Shown here: positions 27,064-35,160 of the stretch, piece by piece | How the letters are laid out: each line of letters starts with the position of its first letter | How positions within the stretch are numbered: position 1 is the first letter of the stretch | DNA from: Paracoccaceae bacterium | GTDB lineage: Bacteria; Pseudomonadota; Alphaproteobacteria; Rhodobacterales; Rhodobacteraceae | DNA length: 49,930 bases | NCBI GenBank assembly: GCA_021775315.1 | Contig: JAJFIC010000074.1 | Location: 1-49,930 of the forward strand | Reading direction: 5' to 3' | Made by a program: the position numbers and the translations under genes | The notes under the pieces: model-generated | Seen by the model: the letters and a program-made list of their open reading frames with translations, nothing else | The model's database searches: none | What the model was told of the DNA's origin: nothing

Positions 27064-27747
27064 ATGTTGCGCTTAACCCCCATTCTGTTGGCGATATTAT
27101 ACGCCTATGCCATGTACCGGTTTTCGTCGTGGCGAACCGCGCGCGAGCTTAATGAAAAATCCACCCTGCTGCGCGACCCGGTGCTTGTTGAGCTGATCCG
27201 GCAAATGGCCGAGGCGCTGGATTTACCGCGTATCAAAGTTTTCATTTACGAGATTGAGCCAGTGAACGGTCTGGCTGCCCCGGATGGTCGGATTTTCATA
27301 ACCCGTGGGTTTTACAACAAATATCTGGCCCATGAAGTCAGCGCCGAGGAATTGGCCAGTGTAATCGCGCATGAACTGGGCCACGTAGCCCTTGGGCATT
27401 CCCGCCGACGGATGATTGATTTTTCCGGCCAAAATGCCATTCGCGCCGCCCTTGGCATGGTGCTGGGGCGGGTGTTGCCGGGCATCGGCCAATATCTTGC
27501 GGGGTTTCTGACAACGCTGTTGGCGGCCAGACTGTCGCGTCAGGACGAATACGAGGCTGACGCCTATGCCAGTGCGCTAATGACCAAAGCAGGGTTCGGT
27601 GTGGCGGCACAAAAGTCGCTGTTTTTAAAGCTTGATAAACTTAGCGGCGGTCGCGGCCAGCAACTGGCGTGGATGATGAGCCATCCCAAAACGGCCGAAC
27701 GTATCAAGGCCATAGAAGACCATGAAAAGAAATGGTCGCGAAACTAA
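27064..27747 (+). CDS. M48 family metallopeptidase
   Basis: A 227-residue zinc protease. The HExxH motif is complete (His103, Glu104, His107 in IAHELGHVALGH) and the third zinc ligand is provided by the Glu in QDEYEADAYAS. An N-terminal hydrophobic stretch (LTPILLAILYAYAMY) anchors it; a second hydrophobic region lies around residues 130-155. M48 peptidases include HtpX and Oma1-like quality-control proteases. Opens with MLRLTPILLA at 27064, 40 bases after the P450 stop. Confidence 0.92.
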   Translation: MLRLTPILLAILYAYAMYRFSSWRTARELNEKSTLLRDPVLVELIRQMAEALDLPRIKVFIYEIEPVNGLAAPDGRIFITRGFYNKYLAHEVSAEELASVIAHELGHVALGHSRRRMIDFSGQNAIRAALGMVLGRVLPGIGQYLAGFLTTLLAARLSRQDEYEADAYASALMTKAGFGVAAQKSLFLKLDKLSGGRGQQLAWMMSHPKTAERIKAIEDHEKKWSRN

Positions 27748-27764
27748 GGGCTGTTGACGTTCAC

Positions 27765-28304
27765 CTAACCGACCGCCTTGCCCAATCGTGGCAGCCGCGC
27801 TTTTTTCAACAACGCGCGCATCGGTTGTGGCTGGCCCGAAATTGCCTCGGCCTTGGCCTGAACGGCATCGCAAACTTCGCCGACCAGCACGGGTTCATCC
27901 TGCCAGTGATCAAATAGAAATCCGTCGGGATCACGGCGCAGCACATTATGTGCCGCCAGTGTTCGGGTCGGGAAATCGCCCAGATTGGCGGTTACCAGCA
28001 CGTCGGCCTTGGCGCTGATCGCAGTTGCCAGAACATGCCGATCCGCCAGGTCTGGCAAATACAAATCCTGTTCCAGTTCCGCATCTGCGGCAATTTCCGC
28101 CGCTGGCCATCGCAGCCTGAGCAGCGCAATTTCGGCCCGTGCAACTTCTTGCTGATCGGGCAGGTTCTTGGCCACGGCACGCGCCCATTCTTCCAGTATT
28201 CGGGCTGACCAAAGCGGCTGGTACAAACCCTTTGCAGCGACACCCAACAGGATTTCACGCATTACGGTGGGATAAAGCACACAGGCGTCAAGCACCGCGC
28301 GCAT
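27765..28304 (-). CDS. PIN domain protein
   Basis: A 179-residue PIN-fold protein, probably a metal-dependent ribonuclease. Acidic residues typical of the active site are present: Asp near the N-terminus in AVLDACVLYPTVMRE and DLADRHVLATAISAKADVLVTANLGDFP with two conserved Asp. No antitoxin-like gene accompanies it; instead its ATG overlaps the stop of an rRNA methyltransferase gene. It resembles Rhodobacterales housekeeping-type PIN proteins more than a mobile toxin. RNA target unknown. Confidence 0.83.
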   Translation of the reverse strand: MRAVLDACVLYPTVMREILLGVAAKGLYQPLWSARILEEWARAVAKNLPDQQEVARAEIALLRLRWPAAEIAADAELEQDLYLPDLADRHVLATAISAKADVLVTANLGDFPTRTLAAHNVLRRDPDGFLFDHWQDEPVLVGEVCDAVQAKAEAISGQPQPMRALLKKARLPRLGKAVG

Positions 28305-29503
28305 CAGTCCAGCCTAAAGAACAGGGCCTTCAGGTAACCGGTTTCCGCCAAGTGAGAATGCATGGGATGATCCGGGCTGGCCGAACCGGTGTGGATCAAC
28401 TGCGCCGATCGACCGGCTTTGCCGATGCCGCGAATGCAGGCCTCGCGGAATTTAGCCAATTCCGCCGCATGAGAGCACGAACACAGCACAAGGTATCCCC
28501 CCGGCGCTGTCAGGGCCGCGCCCAACCGGGCCACGCGCGAATAAGCCCGCAAACCGGCCTCAAGCGCGTTTTTGTTTGGGGCAAAAGCAGGCGGGTCACA
28601 AACCACAAGATCAAAATGACGATCTTCGCCAGTCAACCCGGTCATAACCTCAAACGCGTCGCCTTTGATCGAGGCGAACTTACCCGCAAAGCCAGATGCC
28701 TCGGCCCCACGCGCCGCAAGTTCCAGCGCCGGTTCCGAGCCATCAACGGCCAAAGCAGACCCGGCCCCTGCCGCCAAAGCGGCCAGCGCAAATCCACCGA
28801 CATGCGAAAACACGTCCAGCACAGACCCACCCGTTGCCAAACGTGCGGCAAAGGCATGATTGTCGCGCTGGTCAAAAAACAAACCGGTCTTTTGGCCCGC
28901 CGTCACATCGGCAAAATAAGTGGCACCGTTCATCTCTACCGGAACCGCAGCCGAAACCTCACCGCGCAAAACGACGGTTTCCTCAACCAGACCTTCCAGA
29001 CCGCGCGCCCGGCCCGAGCCGTTTTTGATGATGGTTGAAACACCCGTGACTGCAATAAGCGCATCCGCAATCAATTCAATCCGGGTTTCGGCCCATGCGG
29101 CGTTTGGCTGAACAACCGCAACATCGCCAAAAAGATCAATGATGACGCCGGGCAAGCCATCAGCCTCGGCGTGGATCAGGCGGTAAAACGGCTTGTCAAA
29201 CAGGCGCGTGCGCATGTCATGGGCAAATTGCAGGCGTTGGCGCAGCCAATCGGCCCCGATATCGGCCTCGGGGTTTCGATCCAGCATCCGACACACGATC
29301 CGGCTTTCGGCGTTGAACGCACACAGGCCAAGACGTTCACCGTCATTGGCCTGTAGTTCAACAATCGACCCCGCTTCCAGCTTGCGCGCGCGGCGGTCTA
29401 AAACCAGCTCGTCTTTGAATACCCATAGGGCGCCGAACCGAACGCGCTGTGGCGATTTGTTCGAGCGCATTTTTACAACAGGAATGGAGGAAGGATGCGT
29501 CAT
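28304..29503 (-). CDS. Class I SAM-dependent rRNA methyltransferase (RlmI-like)
   Basis: A 399-residue enzyme with an N-terminal PUA domain and C-terminal Rossmann methyltransferase domain, like RlmI, which makes m5C1962 in 23S rRNA. Visible motifs: VLDRRARKLEAGSIVEL in the PUA part; then DQRDNHAFAARLATGGSVLDVFSHVGGFALAALAAG for SAM binding, and DLVVCDPPAFAPNK as the catalytic NPPY-like motif, with a later CSCSH segment. AGGAGG lies about 5 bases before the ATG at 29503. Confidence 0.9.
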   Translation of the reverse strand: MTHPSSIPVVKMRSNKSPQRVRFGALWVFKDELVLDRRARKLEAGSIVELQANDGERLGLCAFNAESRIVCRMLDRNPEADIGADWLRQRLQFAHDMRTRLFDKPFYRLIHAEADGLPGVIIDLFGDVAVVQPNAAWAETRIELIADALIAVTGVSTIIKNGSGRARGLEGLVEETVVLRGEVSAAVPVEMNGATYFADVTAGQKTGLFFDQRDNHAFAARLATGGSVLDVFSHVGGFALAALAAGAGSALAVDGSEPALELAARGAEASGFAGKFASIKGDAFEVMTGLTGEDRHFDLVVCDPPAFAPNKNALEAGLRAYSRVARLGAALTAPGGYLVLCSCSHAAELAKFREACIRGIGKAGRSAQLIHTGSASPDHPMHSHLAETGYLKALFFRLD

Positions 29504-29542
29504 CCCTTCCTCCTACCGACTTCCCCTCGGACCTGAAAGCCC

Positions 29543-30133
29543 TTACATGCCCAAATACTTGCGCATGACCGAAGTTATTTCGCGGCTGATGCGTACTTTT
29601 TGGGTTTCCCCATGAATTTCCGCGTCAATCGCCTTTTGCCCACCAAAAGCTTTAAGTTTTATTTCGACCGGAAACGGGTCGATCAGCTCGACATTCGTTG
29701 CCACATCCCGGATGCAAACCTCAAATACGATGGTATGTTGGCCACCGACAGTCGCGCGGGCCTTTTGGCTTAACGCATGAAAACGTTTCAAATCAATATC
29801 CAGATAAACCGGCTCGCCGCCGTTCATGCCTTGCGCGGCTTCATTGACAGCGGTGTCGATAATATTACGGACTTGCATGCGGCGATCACCATGCGGATCT
29901 TCGCGCCAGACAATGTCAGATTTCGGCATATAAAGATTGGCCTCGGAAACCGTCAGACTGTCGGGCACGTTTACCCGCACTTCCTGTACGTGCCAGCTAA
30001 CGCTTTGCGAGCTTTTAACGCCCATGGTTGCGGTTTCAGACAGAACCGGCGCGTTTCGTGTTGCAGCCACTTCAGCGCAAGCACCGAGCAAGGTCAGGGC
30101 AGCAATAATGCCCACGAGTTTGATTGTTTTCAT
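29543..30133 (-). CDS. Putative lipoprotein of unknown function (DUF6778-like)
   Basis: A 196-residue exported protein. The lipobox LLGACAEV lies about 19 residues after the ATG at 30133, following a basic MKTIK start. The mature part has VNVPDSLTVSEANLYMPKSDIVWREDPHGDR and a C-terminal DAEIHGETQKVRISREI. Similar proteins occur in Rhodobacterales and may correspond to DUF6778; that name is a guess. No biochemical role can be inferred. 40 bases lie between its stop and the start of the methyltransferase gene. Confidence 0.74.
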   Translation of the reverse strand: MKTIKLVGIIAALTLLGACAEVAATRNAPVLSETATMGVKSSQSVSWHVQEVRVNVPDSLTVSEANLYMPKSDIVWREDPHGDRRMQVRNIIDTAVNEAAQGMNGGEPVYLDIDLKRFHALSQKARATVGGQHTIVFEVCIRDVATNVELIDPFPVEIKLKAFGGQKAIDAEIHGETQKVRISREITSVMRKYLGM

Positions 30134-30512
30134 CACAGCCTCCTTGAAAAAGTCTCCCGCCATGGGAGGTGCATTTTCAGATTTCAACACGCTGGATTTG
30201 GCAGTTTAAAGCGGCAAAATTTAGACAAATGCCGCGCATTTCTGTGATTATTTCGTGTTTTGATACAATGCCCCCCGGTTGAAAGCATTGATTACCGAGA
30301 GTTGTTTTTCGTGTTCTATTAACATGTTAGCAGAGGTTTTGGCGCGGCGGCCAAGTGTCAAATCGCCCAATTCACAATGATTTTGCTATAAAACGGAATT
30401 TGTTCATCAGATGTGACCCGGAATATAGTTTGGCGTAATTTTTGATCACTGCCACGTCAAAGCAGGACGGCAAACAGGTGCTTTTTGGCGAACCAGTTGG
30501 GGTGATGGCAAA
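30134..30512. other. Intergenic stretch, no gene seen
   Basis: Between the lipoprotein start and the sox terminator I see no convincing gene. It should hold the promoter of the lipoprotein gene. A perfect ten-base palindrome TAACATGTTA lies at 30320-30329 and could be an operator. Composition is slightly AT-rich compared with the flanks. Confidence 0.5.
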
Positions 30513-30540
30513 AGGCCAGCGACTTGCGAACCGCTGGCCT
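30513..30540 (-). terminator. Terminator of the sarcosine oxidase operon
   Basis: A perfect nine-base-pair inverted repeat (AGGCCAGCG and CGCTGGCCT) with a 10-base loop lies 39 bases downstream of the soxG stop. On the minus strand it is followed by TTTGCC, with two more Ts inside the terminal pairs. It marks the end of soxB-orphan-soxD-soxA-soxG. Confidence 0.75.
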
Positions 30541-30578
30541 GTTGTTCTTCATCGGGTGTTTTGTCAAGGACGCCAGGC

Positions 30579-31145
30579 TTACAAAAAACCGGGCAAAGTG
30601 CCTTTTTGCGCGGCGTTGCACAGCCAGGAATAGACATGCGCCCCAACGGAACGAAAACAAATCACGCGCATTTCTGTTTCACTGCCTGCCCAGAAAGCGA
30701 CCGCAATCTGACCCAATCGCGTGCGACGGATTTCGCCAATTGGCAAACCGGCAGCCGACAGATCAACCGGCGCGCCTTTGGCCAGCACCTCGCGGCAACC
30801 AGCCCCTGTCAGCGTGAAAACAGCCCGCGCATCCGACACGTTTACCGCCAGAAAATGGCTGCCCGCCAGCGCTTTGTCCAATCGCGCAACGCAAGCGTCA
30901 GCGGTTTCATGGGGAACCATCAGCAACAACTCATCCGGCGACATCCACGCCACGGCACCTTTGGTGCCTTCTTTGATGCCGCGCGCAGCTGGCATCGTCA
31001 GGCCCACCGCAGATTTAACGGCCGCTGCAAGCTTTGGGTCAGACAAGTCGCCCCGCAAAGTCACCATGCCGCAAAGCCCTGCATCTGCGACCTCAATGGC
31101 GCCCGAAAATGCAGCGCCGCCCAATACTGAAACTGCGTCAGACAT
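30579..31145 (-). CDS. soxG: Sarcosine oxidase subunit gamma
   Basis: A 188-residue subunit of the heterotetrameric sarcosine oxidase, related to the C-terminal aminomethyltransferase-like fold. Features: GVRxxxG-like ARGIKEGTKGAVAWMSPDELLLM, VNVSDARAVFTLTGAGCREVLAKG, LPIGEIRRTRLGQIAV and the C-terminal FRSVGAHVYSWLCNAA. The start at 31145 overlaps the soxA stop by eight bases. It is needed for assembly or folate handling in the complex; not the redox centre. Confidence 0.92.
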   Translation of the reverse strand: MSDAVSVLGGAAFSGAIEVADAGLCGMVTLRGDLSDPKLAAAVKSAVGLTMPAARGIKEGTKGAVAWMSPDELLLMVPHETADACVARLDKALAGSHFLAVNVSDARAVFTLTGAGCREVLAKGAPVDLSAAGLPIGEIRRTRLGQIAVAFWAGSETEMRVICFRSVGAHVYSWLCNAAQKGTLPGFL

Positions 31146-34100
31146 TTTGCCGCGCTCCTTCTTTATCCAGGAATACCGGATCAACAACCGTCGCCCGGAT
31201 CACTTTGCCCTCGGCAACCGGAAAACTCAGAACCTCGCCCATGCGGCGCGATCCACCTTTGATCAGCGCCATCGCGATTGAATGGCCCAGCGTTGGCGAA
31301 TAATAGGTCGACGTGACATGACCGATGATGTTTTGCATCCCGTTGGCGCGTTTTGGCCCTTCGACCGCATGCGCCGCATCTGGCAGCACGGTTTGCGGGT
31401 CTTCGGTCAGCAGGCCAACCAGTTGTTTGCGATCCTCGTTTTGCATGAACGACCTAAGCTGCGCCCGTTTGCCCAGAAAATCCGTTTTCTTCTTGGAAAT
31501 CGCCCAGCCAAGGTTCAAATCCTGCGGAATAACAGTGCCGTCGGTTTCATCCCCGATCATGATAAAGCCCTTTTCGGCCCGCATAACGTGCAACGCCTCG
31601 GTCCCGTAAGGCTGGATGCCAAGATCGACCCCGGCCTCAAGCGCTGCATTCCAGAAGGCGAGGCCTTGTGAGGCCGGCACGGCAATCTCATAACTCAGCT
31701 CGCCGGAAAACGAAATCCGGTAGGCGCGGGCTTTGATACCCGCAATTTCGCCGTCAACAAAACCCATAAACGGCAGAGCTTCCGCAGACAAATCCATGCC
31801 GCCCATGGCCTCAAGCACCTGACGCGCTTTGGGGCCAACCACGCCGATCTGGGCGTATTGTTCGGTAACGTTTGCGGTGTAAACCTTCCAGTCCCACCAT
31901 TCGGTTTGCAGCCATTCTTCCATCCAGGCATGGATACGATCCGACCCGCCCGATGTGGTGTGGCACAAAAACGTATCATCAGACAGCCGCGCAACCACGC
32001 CATCGTCGGACAGAAATCCGTTTTCTGTGCACATCAACCCATAGCGGCATTTACCAATTTTCAGGTTGGACATCATGTTGGTGTAAAGCATGTCCAGAAA
32101 CTTGCCTGCATCCGGGCCGCGCACGATGATCTTGCCCAGCGTACTGGCATCCAGCAGGCCAACATTTTGCCGAGTGTTCAGGATTTCACGGGTGACCGCG
32201 CCTTTGACAGTTTCGCCATCGCGCTGAAAACAATAGGGCCGCCGCCAATCCGCCACAGGTTCCCAAAAGCCGCCATTGTCGGCAATCCAGTCATGGATCG
32301 GTGATTTGCGGATCGGTTTGAACAACTCGCCACGTGCTTCCCCTGCGATCGCGCCAAAGCTGATCGGGTGGTAAGGCGGGCGGAATGTGGTCGTGCCGAC
32401 CTGCGGTATTTCGGAATTAAGCGCGTCGGCAAGAACCGCCAGACCGTTGATATTGCTGAGTTTACCCTGATCCGAGGCCATGCCAAGCGTCGTATAGCGT
32501 TTGGTATGCTCAACACTTTCATAGCCTTCCTGCGCCGCTAGTCGCACGTCGGAAACTTTGACGTCATTCTGAAAATCAAGCCAGGTTTTCATTCGCAACT
32601 TTTTGCTCGCACCCTGCGGCATCGACCAGACCGGCAGCATTGGGTTTTCACCTTCCGAAGTGGCAACCGACGCGACATTAGGACCAAGCTTGTGGCCCGC
32701 CTCTTTCGCAGCACGTCGCCCGGCGGCATGGGCATCAGCAAGCGCAGCACCGGCTTGCAAATGACCGTTGGCCGTACCAGCAACAACGACGAAACCAACG
32801 CCGTCAGCCCCGGTCGGGGGTCGGTCGGCATCTGGTCGGAACATCCCGTTGGCAGCGTCCCAGTTCAGCTTGCCACCGCAATGGGACCACAGATGCACCA
32901 CCGGTGACCAGCCACCGGACATGGCGACCGCGTCACATTTGATTTCTTCCAATGAGGCACCTTCACCGGCTTGAACACACAGGCTGACGCTTTGAACTTT
33001 CTTATTGCCGATGACTTTGCCGATGGCCTTGCCGGTCTCAACCCGGATACCCATCCGGCGGGCCATTTCCGGCAATTCACCGTCGGCCACAGGCCGCGCA
33101 TCAATGATCGCAGGCACGGTTAAACCGGCGTTCACCAAAGCAATCGCCGTGCGGTAAGCGTCGTCGTTATTGGTGACCACAACCGTTCGGTCGCCGACAC
33201 TGACACCGAAATTCACCGCGTAGTCGCGAACCGCACCTGCCAGCATGACGCCGGGAATGTCGTTGCCCGCAAACGATAAAGGCCGTTCAATCGCGCCTGT
33301 CGCTGTGACAATGCGTTTGCAGCGGATGCGCCACAAGCGGTGACGCGGGCCGCCAAGTTCCGGCGCGTGATCGCTGAGTTGTTCATATCCCAACGCGTAG
33401 CCGTGATCGTAAACCCCGGCCCCCATCATGCGGTTGCGCAGGGTGACATTTTCCATCGCCTCAAGCTCGCGAACGGTTTCTGACACCCAATCGTCGGCCG
33501 CTTTACCGTCAATTTCCACACCGTCAACCACGCCGCGACCGCCCCAATTGGCCGTCTGTTCAATCAACAAGACTTTGGCCCCGGCCAGCCCTGCCTGTTT
33601 GGCAGCCGCAAGACCGGCAATGCCACCACCGACCACCAGAACATCCACATGGGCGTAGAAATATTCGTAAGCGTCCGCGTCGCGATGGGTGGGGACGCGG
33701 CCCAGACCCGCAGCACCACGCACAATTGGTTCAAACACATGCTTCCAAGCAAAACGCGGGAACATGAAGGTTTTGTAATAAAACCCGGCCGGGAAAAACC
33801 GCGACATCATTTTGTTGACGGCACCGACATCAAATTCAAGGCTCGGCCAGTGGTTCTGAGAGGTCGAGGTTAGACCTTTAAACAATTCTGTCGTCGTAAC
33901 CCTTTGATTAGGCTCAAACTTACCATCCTTGCCAAGGCCGACCAGCGCGTTCGGCTCTTCCGGGCCAGCGGCGATGATGCCGCGCGGGCGATGGTATTTG
34001 AACGACCGGCCAACAAGCGTCTGGCCGTTCGCCAATAGGGCCGAGGCCAGCGTGTCGCCCTGAAACCCCTTGAAACGTTTGCCGTTAAAAGTGAAATCAA

Positions 34101-34152
34101 GCGCTTTGGAACGGTCGATCACGCGACCTTGATTGGCAAGACGGGTGCTCAT
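31138..34152 (-). CDS. soxA: Sarcosine oxidase subunit alpha
   Basis: The 1004-residue large subunit of tetrameric sarcosine oxidase, which demethylates sarcosine to glycine, passing the methyl carbon to tetrahydrofolate. Domains in order: an N-terminal ferredoxin-like segment (FTFNGKRFKGFQGDTLASALL), a Rossmann domain for NAD (DVLVVGGGIAGLAAAKQAGL, about residue 170), a second nucleotide-binding part, and a C-terminal GCV_T/folate-binding domain (from about residue 600). The 2Fe-2S cysteines of some homologues are not present in the N-terminal part. ATGA overlap with soxD. Part of glycine betaine/choline degradation in roseobacters. Confidence 0.96.
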   Translation of the reverse strand: MSTRLANQGRVIDRSKALDFTFNGKRFKGFQGDTLASALLANGQTLVGRSFKYHRPRGIIAAGPEEPNALVGLGKDGKFEPNQRVTTTELFKGLTSTSQNHWPSLEFDVGAVNKMMSRFFPAGFYYKTFMFPRFAWKHVFEPIVRGAAGLGRVPTHRDADAYEYFYAHVDVLVVGGGIAGLAAAKQAGLAGAKVLLIEQTANWGGRGVVDGVEIDGKAADDWVSETVRELEAMENVTLRNRMMGAGVYDHGYALGYEQLSDHAPELGGPRHRLWRIRCKRIVTATGAIERPLSFAGNDIPGVMLAGAVRDYAVNFGVSVGDRTVVVTNNDDAYRTAIALVNAGLTVPAIIDARPVADGELPEMARRMGIRVETGKAIGKVIGNKKVQSVSLCVQAGEGASLEEIKCDAVAMSGGWSPVVHLWSHCGGKLNWDAANGMFRPDADRPPTGADGVGFVVVAGTANGHLQAGAALADAHAAGRRAAKEAGHKLGPNVASVATSEGENPMLPVWSMPQGASKKLRMKTWLDFQNDVKVSDVRLAAQEGYESVEHTKRYTTLGMASDQGKLSNINGLAVLADALNSEIPQVGTTTFRPPYHPISFGAIAGEARGELFKPIRKSPIHDWIADNGGFWEPVADWRRPYCFQRDGETVKGAVTREILNTRQNVGLLDASTLGKIIVRGPDAGKFLDMLYTNMMSNLKIGKCRYGLMCTENGFLSDDGVVARLSDDTFLCHTTSGGSDRIHAWMEEWLQTEWWDWKVYTANVTEQYAQIGVVGPKARQVLEAMGGMDLSAEALPFMGFVDGEIAGIKARAYRISFSGELSYEIAVPASQGLAFWNAALEAGVDLGIQPYGTEALHVMRAEKGFIMIGDETDGTVIPQDLNLGWAISKKKTDFLGKRAQLRSFMQNEDRKQLVGLLTEDPQTVLPDAAHAVEGPKRANGMQNIIGHVTSTYYSPTLGHSIAMALIKGGSRRMGEVLSFPVAEGKVIRATVVDPVFLDKEGARQNV

Positions 34153-34475
34153 TTTTTGAACCCTTCCCAGTCTGGGCGTTTCTTTTTGATCTTGTTTTGC
34201 AAGGCTTTTGGTGGCGTCAGGGTTTGGGCTGAATATGTGCCAAACACCTCTAACGTCACTGTATCACGCGCCGCATGGAACCATTTTCCGCAGCCATACA
34301 CATGCCGCCAGCGTTCAAAATGCACCCCGCGTGGGTTTTTCTTGTGAAACAGGTAGCTTTCAAAATCACCTTCGGACGCGTCGGCGCCAAAACGGGTGAT
34401 ATGCGCCTCGCCCCCGCCATGGAGGTCTGTTTCGTCGGCTACAACGCCGCAATTTGGGCAGGTCAGGATCAGCAT
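34149..34475 (-). CDS. soxD: Sarcosine oxidase subunit delta
   Basis: A 108-residue zinc-containing subunit. The cysteines at residues 6 and 9 (TCPNCG), the His of ETDLHGGGEAH and the Cys in VYGCGKWFH fit the zinc site of the family. WRHVYGCGKWFHAARDTVT is the usual signature and the lysine-rich C-terminus KIKKKRPDWEGFKK is typical. Stop overlaps the soxA ATG. Confidence 0.95.
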   Translation of the reverse strand: MLILTCPNCGVVADETDLHGGGEAHITRFGADASEGDFESYLFHKKNPRGVHFERWRHVYGCGKWFHAARDTVTLEVFGTYSAQTLTPPKALQNKIKKKRPDWEGFKK

Positions 34476-34575
34476 GGATTTTCACCTGTTTTCTGAGTGC
34501 ATATCGTGCACAGATTTCTTGTGCGGTTGAATGCCTGCCACGACGCGGCATTGGTGCGGGTCAGGTTTGGATGGA

Positions 34576-35160
34576 TCAAATCAGCCATTCGCGACAATCC
34601 TCCAGCCCTTTTTGCACACTGTCACGCGCGCTGAGGTCCAGTTGAAACCGATCCCCGACTTCGACCATTTCAATCATCACGCTGGCGTTGGTTTTGACGG
34701 CCTGAAACAAGGACGGAACACCGGACCCAAGGCCGAGCAACGCCTGCAACTGTGTGCCTTGAAGCGCCATTCGAAGCGACAGGTTCGTGCCGTCCGGAAA
34801 GATGAACCTGACTTTCTGCGTGTCCCCCATAGCGGTCACTTTGGGGTGGCTGACCAGCAGGTGAATGCTTTTTGATGGCAGCCAAAACAACGACAGACCG
34901 ACGTTTTGTGCGCCCACGCTTTTGACATTTGCCTGTGCCGCGCAGGATTGTTTCGCGGCATTTCCCAGGATCCGAAACACCCCGTGATTTTCGCTGAGCG
35001 TCGCGCCGTTATGGGTCGCGGTGGCAGACGTGGTCGCGCCGATAAAAATTGCAAGACCGGTGGTCAGAACCCGCAATGCGGTCCATTTTTGGCCCGCGAA
35101 CGCCGGGTGGCTGTCTGCCCCCCGGACCCCCCGAGGATATTTGTAAAAAGAAGAAAACAT
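34576..35160 (-). CDS. Exported protein of unknown function inside the sarcosine oxidase operon
   Basis: A frame of 194 codons between soxB and soxD. The first possible start (ATG, 35160) overlaps the soxB stop, but the first 20-odd codons run through a dispersed intergenic element, so a TTG at 35076 that opens a good signal peptide (LRVLTTGLAIFIGATTSATA) is an alternative. The mature part has SCAAQANVKSVGAQNVGLSLFW and a C-terminal DSVQKGLEDCREWLI; the two Cys could pair. The layout is reminiscent of IalB-type invasion-associated proteins but I would not call it one. Its presence in a sox operon is unusual. Boundary uncertain. Confidence 0.6.
   Translation of the reverse strand: MFSSFYKYPRGVRGADSHPAFAGQKWTALRVLTTGLAIFIGATTSATATHNGATLSENHGVFRILGNAAKQSCAAQANVKSVGAQNVGLSLFWLPSKSIHLLVSHPKVTAMGDTQKVRFIFPDGTNLSLRMALQGTQLQALLGLGSGVPSLFQAVKTNASVMIEMVEVGDRFQLDLSARDSVQKGLEDCREWLI
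35110..35158. repeat. Dispersed intergenic element, copy 2 (reverse orientation)
   Basis: A C-run (GCCCCCCGGACCCCCCGAGG) followed by GAGGATATTTGTAAAAAG and a purine-rich AAGAAGAAAAC. It is the reverse-orientation relative of the copies at about 21,507 and 39,402. It lies directly at the soxB 3' end and underlies the N-terminal codons of the orphan gene. Confidence 0.5.

Noticed and set aside
27765-28304. PIN protein as half of a toxin-antitoxin system
   Set aside because: No small antitoxin gene precedes it; it is coupled to a methyltransferase gene.
30442-30817. Overlapping small frames around the sox terminator
   Set aside because: They run through a perfect terminator hairpin and antisense to soxG.
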